From an archaeon (GTDB lineage: Archaea > Asgardarchaeota > Heimdallarchaeia > Hodarchaeales > S146-22), in the NCBI GenBank assembly GCA_024276395.1, contig JAJRXH010000200.1, positions 1-6,722 on the forward strand: 6,722 nucleotides of DNA. Reading direction: 5' to 3'. Both the position numbers and the translations under genes were made by a program. Every line of letters begins with the position of its first letter. Position 1 is the first letter of the stretch. The notes beneath the pieces were generated by a model. It had not been told where the DNA came from and ran no database searches. It worked only from the letters and a program-made list of their open reading frames with translations. Below, one piece after another: positions 1 through 6,264 of the stretch.

Positions 1-46
1 AAAAAATATTTTGAAATAAAGTTATTAGACATGATCAAAAATTAAT

Positions 47-136
47 TAAGAACTAATAGCCTTAAAACAATAGTTTATAAATAAAATATAATTAATAAAG
101 TTTTATTTATAATATAATTTTTAAGGTTAGTTGTTA
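47..136. repeat. Long imperfect inverted repeat (AT-rich hairpin)
   Basis: Two arms pair in nested fashion around a 14-base loop (87-100). The inner stem is a perfect 12-bp match, TTATAAATAAAA (75-86) against TTTTATTTATAA (101-112). The next stem pairs CCTTAAAA (60-67) with TTTTAAGG (119-126). The outer stem pairs AACTAA (51-56) with TTAGTT (127-132), and 47-49 with 134-136. The unpaired parts are short (57-59, 68-74, 113-118). The base pairing is read directly. Low complexity makes single AT matches cheap, but four nested, colinear stems are harder to explain by chance. It could be a terminator or processing structure of a gene to the left, a decayed small inverted-repeat element, or an operator. 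It also contains TATA-like strings that could serve the downstream operon. Confidence 0.5.
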
Positions 137-139
137 TAA

Positions 140-286
140 ATCATAAATAGAAATTTATTTTTTAGAGTTATCAATCGAGCACCCGGATTAAAGCTTGTTG
201 TTCGCACTTTATTGTCATCATTGAAACCAATCTCAACATCACTTCATTATGCACTCTTTCTGATTCCAGCATTATTACTAGATTAA
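140..286 (+). pseudogene. Remnant resembling the S4/S4-S5 linker of a voltage-gated cation channel
   Basis: This short open stretch lies between TAA 137-139 and TAA 284-286 and has no ATG. It encodes about 48 residues, including RVINRAPGLKLVV (164-202) followed by RTLLSSLKPI (203-232), then a hydrophobic run rich in Leu, Phe and Ile up to 283. From memory, this is very close to the end of S4 and the S4-S5 linker of ion-transport family channels, notably domain III of T-type calcium channels (RAPGLKLVV, then TL.SSLKPI). The tail would be the start of S5. Neither the repeated LRxLR voltage-sensor helix upstream nor the pore and selectivity filter downstream is visible in any frame. It is therefore best described as a relic of a channel gene. 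The match is by eye over about 23 residues, so homology is likely but unproven. Confidence 0.45.
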
Positions 287-303
287 AAGAAAGAGCAAAA
301 TTG

Positions 304-939
304 ATGATTTTTCACGTGTGGTCCTTGACACCTTTTTTGTCTAAATTAAGATTAGAACCCATACTTGGGAGATATCGGTTGTCTATCACGAAACAAGAAC
401 ATAGTCAAGAGGAGAAGTATTTACGAGAATTAACAGAGGAGATAAAGGTACTTCTCACGAGATTAAAATCATTAAATTTGGAAAGTGACGTGGTCAACGT
501 GTTTACTCCCAAGTTTTATCAATTGGAGAAAAAATGGCCAACGAGAATTTCGGAGTCAAGAAGTATCTTGACGGAAGATCAAGAAGAGATATTAGATAGC
601 TTGCCAGTAAAGGATATTCCCATTTCCTTGCTTTCATTATCTGAAATCCTTGAAGGAGTAGCTTTTAATATCATAACGAATGATGCTGCATATTTATGGG
701 GTGCAGAAGGATTAATTGGTGAGTTGTTTGGTGAGCTTCTAACTTATTTTGAAATGAAGGGTTATCTACCTTCAAATGTCATCTTGATTCCCCATCTTAG
801 GCTGAATGCCCATCGCTTGAGTGATTTCTTGTCCGTTGAGGCACAAGTATCACGAGTTCAAGCCTTAAGAAATTTCAAATCCGTGTTAAGCGAAGTGATG
901 CGTCCTCTTAATGGGCATTTCTTCAAGTTAATCAAGTAA
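304..939 (+). CDS. Uncharacterised protein sharing the C-terminal domain of the downstream ATPase
   Basis: This protein has about 211 residues and I do not recognise a named family. No signal peptide or membrane helix is evident, so it is probably cytoplasmic. Residues about 34-60 are rich in Glu, Lys and Leu and could form a helix or short coiled coil. Residues about 88-177 align by eye with residues 271-369 of the next gene's product. Shared marks are a LEG tripeptide, a WG pair, an E-[LI]-F-x-x-L helix, and [LF]-P-[SR]-N-V followed by a hydrophobic-P run. ATG 304 is chosen over the adjacent TTG 301. The frame stays open upstream to 166 but offers no ATG, GTG or TTG there. The upstream ribosome site is weak (AAAGAG). 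It ends 29 bases before the ATPase gene, on the same strand, so co-transcription is likely. Confidence 0.72.
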   Translation: MIFHVWSLTPFLSKLRLEPILGRYRLSITKQEHSQEEKYLRELTEEIKVLLTRLKSLNLESDVVNVFTPKFYQLEKKWPTRISESRSILTEDQEEILDSLPVKDIPISLLSLSEILEGVAFNIITNDAAYLWGAEGLIGELFGELLTYFEMKGYLPSNVILIPHLRLNAHRLSDFLSVEAQVSRVQALRNFKSVLSEVMRPLNGHFFKLIK

Positions 940-968
940 AGGAATCAAAGAGAAGGCGGTGCAAATAA

Positions 969-2174
969 ATGGTTAAGATTAAGTTGATTACATCTTCTAA
1001 GGGAGGCTCTGGCAAAACTGCCTTGGCGAGTGCCTTGATGTTAGCAGCTTTGCGTCACGATAAACCCGTATTACTTGTTGATTTAAACGTGAATAACCTC
1101 GATTTCTCTCGAATCTTATGCTCGAGTTCTTTCTTCATTCCGGATGATGGTTCTTTTTTTGTTCAGGCTTTAAGTGATGAATTGTTTCTCCTCTCCAAGC
1201 AAGAAGGTACTTTTCCGTACTTGGTGATTCGTTCTTCCATCTATTCACCTATTAAAACAAGTAACTTGTGGCCTTTCATTGAAGAATTGGTTGGCCATCT
1301 TAAAAAACGATTACCTGCAGAATTGTTCCAAAATTTAGAAGTCATCGTGGATACTTCGTTTAATGTTACCTCGTTATTTCCTTTTTCTATGATTAGACAA
1401 CAATCAGACCGCACGAGGTTTCACCAGAGTCGTGACCTCATACTAGGGCTCCAGTCAGAACTTACAACTGTGATTGCAAGAATGATCACGAACTTGGACG
1501 TGAAAATAGAAATATTCATCATTGTTGATTCCTTGAGGGTTAAATCTTACTTGATTTCAGAAAAACTGAATGTAGATCCTGATTCAGTACCACCGATGGA
1601 AGAATTCAACGAACTGCGATATTACTATCGATTAGAACGGAAACTGATAGACGAGTTAGGTCAACAGATTACTTATGTTTTTTCTCCGAGACCCATAATT
1701 CCAGAGAAGGGAATTGTTTCGGTCATTCAAGAAGCCCTCCGAGAATTGCTAGGTAAGAAAGCAGACAAACCATATTATCCTCTTATGGATGAAAAAGATA
1801 TGGCTTTATTGAATGAAATTCAATCACGAATTCCATCGCATTCTTCCTTGTTCCGAGTAAAGAACTTGGAAGGCTTCTTAACTAGCTTGGATATTGATGA
1901 CAAAATACAAGATTTTGTTCAGAAACCAAGATGGGGAATTTTTCTCGAGATCGAACGAGAGATCTTTCAACACTTGGCAGATATGTTATTACACAAAAGT
2001 GGGAGTAGCTTTCCCCGGAATGTTCTCTTCGTTCCGGCGTTTGTCTATTCCATGGTTAATTGGAGTGAATTGATTCTTTCTCATGGGAAAATCATCGACG
2101 AAAAAGACTTTGAGTTAAGTTTAGGATATTTTCTGGAAATGGTAGAACGATGGTACAATTGGCGTGATTTTTGA
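969..2174 (+). CDS. MinD/ParA-type P-loop ATPase with an extended C-terminal domain
   Basis: This 401-residue protein is longer than most ParA/MinD proteins (about 250-300). The N-terminus carries the deviant Walker A motif KGGSGKT (residues 11-17), with signature Lys11 and P-loop Lys16. Walker A' is LLVDLNVNNLD (35-45), and a Walker B-like strand, EVIVD, ends at Asp128. This places it in the SIMIBI class, whose members use ATP-dependent dimerisation to position partners on DNA, membranes or polar structures. Its cargo is unknown. The second acidic residue of Walker A' is Asn40 rather than Asp. Residues about 270-401 form an extra domain related by eye to the product of the upstream gene. No terminal amphipathic membrane helix is obvious. 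A ribosome site (AAGGCGGTG, 953-961) lies 7 bases before the ATG. The stop overlaps the start of the next gene, a sign of translational coupling. Confidence 0.85.
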   Translation: MVKIKLITSSKGGSGKTALASALMLAALRHDKPVLLVDLNVNNLDFSRILCSSSFFIPDDGSFFVQALSDELFLLSKQEGTFPYLVIRSSIYSPIKTSNLWPFIEELVGHLKKRLPAELFQNLEVIVDTSFNVTSLFPFSMIRQQSDRTRFHQSRDLILGLQSELTTVIARMITNLDVKIEIFIIVDSLRVKSYLISEKLNVDPDSVPPMEEFNELRYYYRLERKLIDELGQQITYVFSPRPIIPEKGIVSVIQEALRELLGKKADKPYYPLMDEKDMALLNEIQSRIPSHSSLFRVKNLEGFLTSLDIDDKIQDFVQKPRWGIFLEIEREIFQHLADMLLHKSGSSFPRNVLFVPAFVYSMVNWSELILSHGKIIDEKDFELSLGYFLEMVERWYNWRDF

Positions 2175-3334
2175 TGATTGAACCAAGAATTACTGTTAAA
2201 CAGAGTATGTCGTTATTATTCATTCATTCTCTTGTTCTCATGATCTTGATGTCGTTCATTAATGGCTTACTTGTACTGCTTAATCAGATTATCTCTTTTG
2301 GATTAACGGAAACGGTTGTCACTCTCATTTCATTGTCATCAGCATATGTTATTTTCTTGTTTTGGTTTTCATTAGGATTATCACGAGTTTTTAGTGTTGA
2401 ATTTGTTTTTAAGCATCGTTCTTCTCATCAAGAGAATAATAACTCCTTTTTTGGTGTAACTTCCTTATTTTTCTTTCTCATCGGCTTGATACTTCTTCTA
2501 ATTTCTGTAGTTGAATCCCTTTATGCTTTCTTACTCTCGTTTCTTTCAGAACCAAAGATATCAGAGATGTCATTATTGAACGTTAATGATGCAGATATCA
2601 TCTCCCTTGTTTTTTTAGGAATTCAAGTTTTAGTTATAGGTCCTATCGTTGAGGAATTGCTATATCGGGGCCTGCCTTTTCTTTTTCATGTATCACGGCA
2701 ACAAATCTCTGGATTAGAGATGAATACTGCTAGAACTTCCACTTCGGCCCTTTCTCGGATGAAAGTTCTAGTCATTTTTACCTCAGCAGTGTTTTCACTT
2801 GCTCACTTGCCCGGTGATATGGTTTCCGGAAGTTTTAGTTACGTCATTACCCATCAATTCTACTTGTTTGTTCTTGGGATCATTCTCTCCATTGGTTATC
2901 TCCTTTCTAGATCATTGCTAGTTTCCATTCTTCTTCATTCACTCAATAATTTTGTGTCGTATGTTTTCATTCTAATGGAAGTGCTTTCGTTAGAGGTGAA
3001 TATATCTTCAATTTTTTTACTGATTCTTGGGATTTGTTTGATGATGATTGGTTTAGGAATTCAAGGAATGATCTTTGAATTGCGTTCGAAAGATCAAGTC
3101 TCTCATTCTCCACCAAACATCCATCTCTGTAAAAAAGAAATTTCAAGGGAAAAAAATGAAATGCAAGTTAAAATAGCATTTTTTTTCCAATTGCTCCTGT
3201 TTGGTCCTGGTCTAGGAATTGGAACACTCTTGATGACATCCACGAATTTGGTGTTTGTGTTTTTTGGCTTGATCGTTTTTACTTTCTCGTTTTTAGTATG
3301 TTTCACTATTTCACTTGCTTTCTTGAACAAATGA
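2174..3334 (+). CDS. CPBP family intramembrane glutamic protease (Abi/CAAX type)
   Basis: This is a polytopic membrane protein of about 386 residues with some ten hydrophobic segments. It has all three family motifs, numbered from the ATG: EELLYR (Glu160, Glu161, Arg165), FSLAH (Phe207, His211) and HSLNN (His255, Asn259). In Rce1-like enzymes these residues form the intramembrane active site that cleaves prenylated CAAX proteins; other members process peptides or act in immunity. The first two motifs are separated by a hydrophilic stretch (about 175-196) that may be an extra loop. After the third motif come a hydrophobic segment, a charged loop (about 305-332) and two more membrane segments, so the protein has a C-terminal extension beyond the core. 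The start is ATG 2174, overlapping the ATPase stop as TGATG; TTG 2171 is the alternative. The overlap suggests co-expression with the ATPase. The substrate is unknown. Confidence 0.88.
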   Translation: MIEPRITVKQSMSLLFIHSLVLMILMSFINGLLVLLNQIISFGLTETVVTLISLSSAYVIFLFWFSLGLSRVFSVEFVFKHRSSHQENNNSFFGVTSLFFFLIGLILLLISVVESLYAFLLSFLSEPKISEMSLLNVNDADIISLVFLGIQVLVIGPIVEELLYRGLPFLFHVSRQQISGLEMNTARTSTSALSRMKVLVIFTSAVFSLAHLPGDMVSGSFSYVITHQFYLFVLGIILSIGYLLSRSLLVSILLHSLNNFVSYVFILMEVLSLEVNISSIFLLILGICLMMIGLGIQGMIFELRSKDQVSHSPPNIHLCKKEISREKNEMQVKIAFFFQLLLFGPGLGIGTLLMTSTNLVFVFFGLIVFTFSFLVCFTISLAFLNK

Positions 3335-3349
3335 AAAAAAATAAAAAAC

Positions 3350-3377
3350 GCTTATTATTTATTATTATGAAATAAGC
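3350..3377. promoter_or_regulatory. AT-rich spacer with a weak dyad before the M24 gene
   Basis: GCTTATT (3350-3356) and AATAAGC (3371-3377) are perfect reverse complements around a 14-base loop of T/A sequence. The stem is short and AT-rich, so it may be chance. It sits between the protease stop and the M24 ribosome site, where a terminator, an archaeal TATA element or an operator could all lie. No choice among these can be made from sequence alone. Confidence 0.25.
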
Positions 3378-3405
3378 AGATGAACAAAAATATCTAAATT
3401 AATTT

Positions 3406-3410
3406 GGAGG
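3406..3410 (+). promoter_or_regulatory. Strong Shine-Dalgarno site of the M24 gene
   Basis: GGAGG lies 8 bases before ATG 3419, the best ribosome binding site in the window. It supports 3419 as the original start of the broken M24 gene and shows the host uses Shine-Dalgarno initiation for at least some transcripts. Confidence 0.75.
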
Positions 3411-3418
3411 AAAAGAAA

Positions 3419-4613
3419 ATGTCACGAAATCGGTTAGATCCACAACACCATCAGAAGAGAATTGAACGTCTCCAAGGACAATTACCAGAAAAAATATTGA
3501 TACTTATTTGGTATTGAATTCGAAGAATATCTTCTACTTGACTGGTTTTTCATTTATTCCCACGGAAAGACCGATTGTTCTCATCGTTCACCAGGGAGAG
3601 ATTCAGTTCTTTGTTCCAGCTTTGGAGGTAGAGCATGTCCAAGCACAAGTTCCCTTCGTGCAAGAAAATTCATTTCTTATTTTGAATATCCTGGAGATAT
3701 CATCCCCTCAAGCAATTTGCGCGAGTTCTTAGGGATGATATCAAGGCAGATATTTCACGGTTGGCAGCAGAATTAGCGGGTGCGCCTACCTATTGGGGCT
3801 ATCAAGGACCGACTTTCAAAGAGATTTTAGGACAATCCCCTAAATTATTACCAGATGTTATCGTTAACATACGAATCTTAAAAGAACCAGAGGAAATAGA
3901 CTTGATTAGGGAATCATCACGGTGGGCAGAACGTGCTCATTACTATCTACAGAAATTCACGGCAGCTGGTGAAAATGAACTAGAAGTATCGATTCGAGCA
4001 AGTATGGGAGCATCTAACGAGATGAGGAAATCTTTTGGACCCGATTATGAACCCAAGGGTTGGGGAATGTTTCCCGCTATAGCTGGATATCGCGGGCAGA
4101 TAGGACCTCATTCAGCCTACCCTCATTCTATGTTACAAAGACTGGTTTTTAAGACTGGGGATGTCGTCGTTACTGGAGTTACCTCGAATGTGTACGGATA
4201 TCACACGGAACTTGAAAGAACCATATTCATTGGGGAGCCCGAAAGTAAAAAAAATAACTCTTTTCCAAGTAATGCTGGAAGCACAAACAGCGGCATTGGA
4301 ATCCGCTAGACCAGGCCTGAAATGCTCAGAAATCGATAAAATAGCGAGAAAAGTCATCAAGAAAAGTGGATATGGACATTTATTGCGTCATCATACCGGC
4401 AATGGCCTTGGAATAGAAGGGCACGAACGCCCCTTTTTAGATACTGGTGATGATACGCAGTTAATGCCCTGTATGGTATTTTCTTGTGAACCTGGCATTT
4501 ACCAATTGGGATTAGGAGGTTTTCGTCACAGCGATATATTCGTGGTCACGGAAGATGGAATCGAGTTACTGACAAAATATCCAAGGGAATTATCGGAATT
4601 GATAATCGATTGA
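3419..4613 (+). pseudogene. M24 (Xaa-Pro peptidase/creatinase fold) family gene broken by four frameshifts
   Basis: The restored product would be about 398 residues, a normal length for this family. It has a creatinase-type N-terminal domain (NIFYLTGF, EYPGD, HPLKQFARVL) and a pita-bread domain (GPHSAYPHS, GDVVVTG, GYHTELERT, GNGLGIEGHE, CEPGIY, GFRHSDIF). The frame changes in the A6 run at 3489-3494 (one base short), near the A4 run at 3665-3668 (one short), around 3693-3701 (one short) and in the A8 run at 4247-4254 (one extra). The coding signature on both sides of each break is clear, so the damage is recent or is sequence error. The neighbouring genes are intact over more than 4 kb, which favours real decay. 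Of the five usual metal ligands only one Glu (CEPGIY) clearly remains. Intact relatives would likely be non-classical hydrolases or lyases rather than standard aminopeptidases. Confidence 0.85.
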
Positions 4614-4776
4614 TGTCAATCCTTTTTTCAATAAATCGGAGAATAGTTTGAAATGGTCGTTCTCTTTCAGCGACTTTATCCTTGATATCTTTCTTTTTTA
4701 TCTGGTTGTGATTCTTGGAATGAGAACCTAAGGATATCCTTCTAATTACCATCTAATCTTGATGTTTTTGTCTTTT
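4614..4776. terminator. Convergent spacer with oligo-T tracts
   Basis: This gap separates the M24 gene from the convergent TatD gene. Plus-strand oligo-T tracts lie at 4623-4628 (T6), 4694-4699 (T6), 4765-4769 (T5) and 4773-4777 (T5), without GC-rich hairpins. Oligo-T on the coding strand is the usual intrinsic signal for archaeal RNA polymerase, so they probably end plus-strand transcription. No comparable T-run is present on the minus strand just after the TatD stop. A perfect palindrome, AAGGATATCCTT, occupies 4730-4741. Confidence 0.45.
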
Positions 4777-5592
4777 TCACGTGGAAAGTCCATCCTCTTT
4801 TTTAGAAAACAACTTGCAGAAGTTAGACCAAATTTGTGCTTTCATTTCTTCAATATCTGTTTCCCGGATAGTGGCTAGATTCTTGATGACTTGTGGGATA
4901 CTTTCTGGTGAACCACGAGTTCCATTTTTGTACTTGACGTCACCGTCTGATTCAGTAAGAATTTTATTGAGTGGAGCCTGTCTTGCAGTATTTTGATGAG
5001 TTTTCGAATATTCTACAGCTGGAGTTATTGAAAAATAAGGGCCAAATCTGAGAACTTCTTGCAATTCTTCCTCTGTTCCTGAATACCAGTGGAATATGCA
5101 TTGTTTTGCTGGAATGTTATTTTTTCTGAGTATTTCTAATAGATCTTTAGTTGCATTCACGCAGTGAATGTTCAAAATCAACTGAAAATCTCTGGCTAAC
5201 ATGGAAAAGGTCTCGAAAACCTTTCTTTGAAAGGGATAACGTTCTATTTTCTCTACAAAGCGATAATCTAGTCCAACTTCACCGATAGCTGCCACATTTG
5301 GATGATTTTTGATGATCTTTGCGTATTCATCGTATAAAGAATTGGCATCGATATCTTTCTTGACCTTCCAGGGATGGATTCCTATTGCTGGGATGATGAT
5401 GTCCTCATTTCTTGCAAGCTCAATGATTCTTAGGCTTTCATTTTTCGTCATGCTTACTCCGATGATTGCTTTAATTCCCATTTTTCTCCATTTTTGGATG
5501 TTTTGGTCCCATTCTCTCAAAAATCTATTCTTTGGGAGGTGACAATGTGAATCAATGAATTTTTCACTGTCGGCCACGTCATTCATCTCCAT
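4777..5592 (-). CDS. TatD family metal-dependent nuclease
   Basis: This 271-residue TIM-barrel hydrolase is of normal length for TatD, whose members are Mg-dependent 3'-5' exonucleases on DNA and RNA, linked to oxidative damage repair and DNA turnover. All metal-site motifs are visible: DSHCH (Asp14, His16, His18), IGEVGLDY (Glu105), NIHC (His143), FHWYSGT (His168) and ESD (Asp216). The C-terminal GSPESIPQVIKNLA and NFCKLF match the usual family ending, so the enzyme should be active and cytoplasmic. The ATG at 5592 overlaps the stop of the upstream glycosylase by 14 bases; a second ATG at 5586 would overlap by 8. Either implies coupled translation, and the family motif begins too far inside to decide. 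Its operon partner is a DNA glycosylase, which supports a repair role. Confidence 0.92.
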   Translation of the reverse strand: MEMNDVADSEKFIDSHCHLPKNRFLREWDQNIQKWRKMGIKAIIGVSMTKNESLRIIELARNEDIIIPAIGIHPWKVKKDIDANSLYDEYAKIIKNHPNVAAIGEVGLDYRFVEKIERYPFQRKVFETFSMLARDFQLILNIHCVNATKDLLEILRKNNIPAKQCIFHWYSGTEEELQEVLRFGPYFSITPAVEYSKTHQNTARQAPLNKILTESDGDVKYKNGTRGSPESIPQVIKNLATIRETDIEEMKAQIWSNFCKLFSKKEDGLST

Positions 5593-6211
5593 TTCTTTTC
5601 ATTGTCGCCTCGCACACGTTTTTTAATGGACAAGCCTTGCATTGAGGAACTTTTTTGCAAAATTCTTTTCCGAATTCCACGAAGGCCGCATGGGCCTTTT
5701 TCAAGGAATCAATGTCTTCGTTGGTGACGTGAATGAGTATTTGACGAAGTTCGTCATCATTTCGGGGATTACCAGGGGTCAACGGAATTCTTTTCCAGAT
5801 TCTCCTAGTGTATACATCGATGGGGATGGTGGGAACGTTGCAGGCATATAAGGAAATGGCATCAGCTGTTTCGGTTCCGATTCCCTTGATGGAAAGAAGT
5901 TCTTCTCTGGTTGGCATTCCCTTTTTTTTCAACCACAGGTATGTTAACTTCTTGATAGTTGTTGACTTACGCTTGAAGAAACCAGCTGGTCGAATTAGCT
6001 GCTCTAAGACAGAATTCTCGATGTGGATTAGTTTAGTTGGCCTGACTGTAAGATTTTCTTGTTGTAAGTTTCGAAGTGCTTTCCATGCACCCTTCCAGTT
6101 AGTATTTTGAACCAAGATGGCACTGATGGCAATTTCAAAAGATGTTCCAGGCCACCAGTGGTTGAGCTGATAGGTCTTGAAACATAGGTCCAAAAATTCT
6201 TCTACTTGCAT
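5579..6211 (-). CDS. Endonuclease III/MagIII-like DNA glycosylase (HhH-GPD, 4Fe-4S)
   Basis: This 210-residue base-excision repair enzyme has a helix-hairpin-helix at residues about 104-122 (LLSIKGIGTETADAISLYA). The glycosylase Asp follows at Asp132 in PIDVYTRRI. A C-terminal iron-sulfur motif has Cys185, Cys191, Cys194 and Cys200 (C-x5-C-x2-C-x5-C). The early WWPGTSFEIAISAILVQNT stretch is typical of this subgroup. The position of the catalytic Lys of Endo III (GVGRKTA) is Glu114 here. It is therefore expected to be a monofunctional glycosylase, closer to the 3-methyladenine glycosylase MagIII, than a bifunctional lyase. Substrate is inferred, not shown. ATG 6211 is the only possible nearby start because an in-frame TGA lies two codons upstream. 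No Shine-Dalgarno is evident. It overlaps the TatD gene and follows the CheR gene by 53 bases. Confidence 0.9.
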   Translation of the reverse strand: MQVEEFLDLCFKTYQLNHWWPGTSFEIAISAILVQNTNWKGAWKALRNLQQENLTVRPTKLIHIENSVLEQLIRPAGFFKRKSTTIKKLTYLWLKKKGMPTREELLSIKGIGTETADAISLYACNVPTIPIDVYTRRIWKRIPLTPGNPRNDDELRQILIHVTNEDIDSLKKAHAAFVEFGKEFCKKVPQCKACPLKNVCEATMKRNGDE

Positions 6212-6264
6212 TGTTCATGTTAGAAGGAGTTCATTTACTTGAAAAGAGTTATCATAGCGGGAAA

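Noticed and set aside
166..303. Upstream extension of the first gene in its own frame
   Set aside because: The frame is open from 166, but it has no ATG, GTG or TTG before TTG 301 and reads as low-quality protein. The channel-like peptide lies in a different frame over the same bases.
3103..3330. Minus-strand open frame within the protease gene
   Set aside because: It lies antisense to the C-terminal membrane segments of the CPBP gene and has no recognisable motif or ribosome site.
4546..4752. Minus-strand open frame of 68 codons across the M24 end and the convergent gap
   Set aside because: It is Lys/Arg/Ile-rich, as expected for AT-rich antisense, overlaps the M24 coding end and has no motif. 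It cannot be fully excluded as a small protein.
5642..6110. Two plus-strand open frames opposite the glycosylase gene
   Set aside because: They are antisense to a gene with clear HhH and iron-sulfur motifs, and their own translations match nothing I know.
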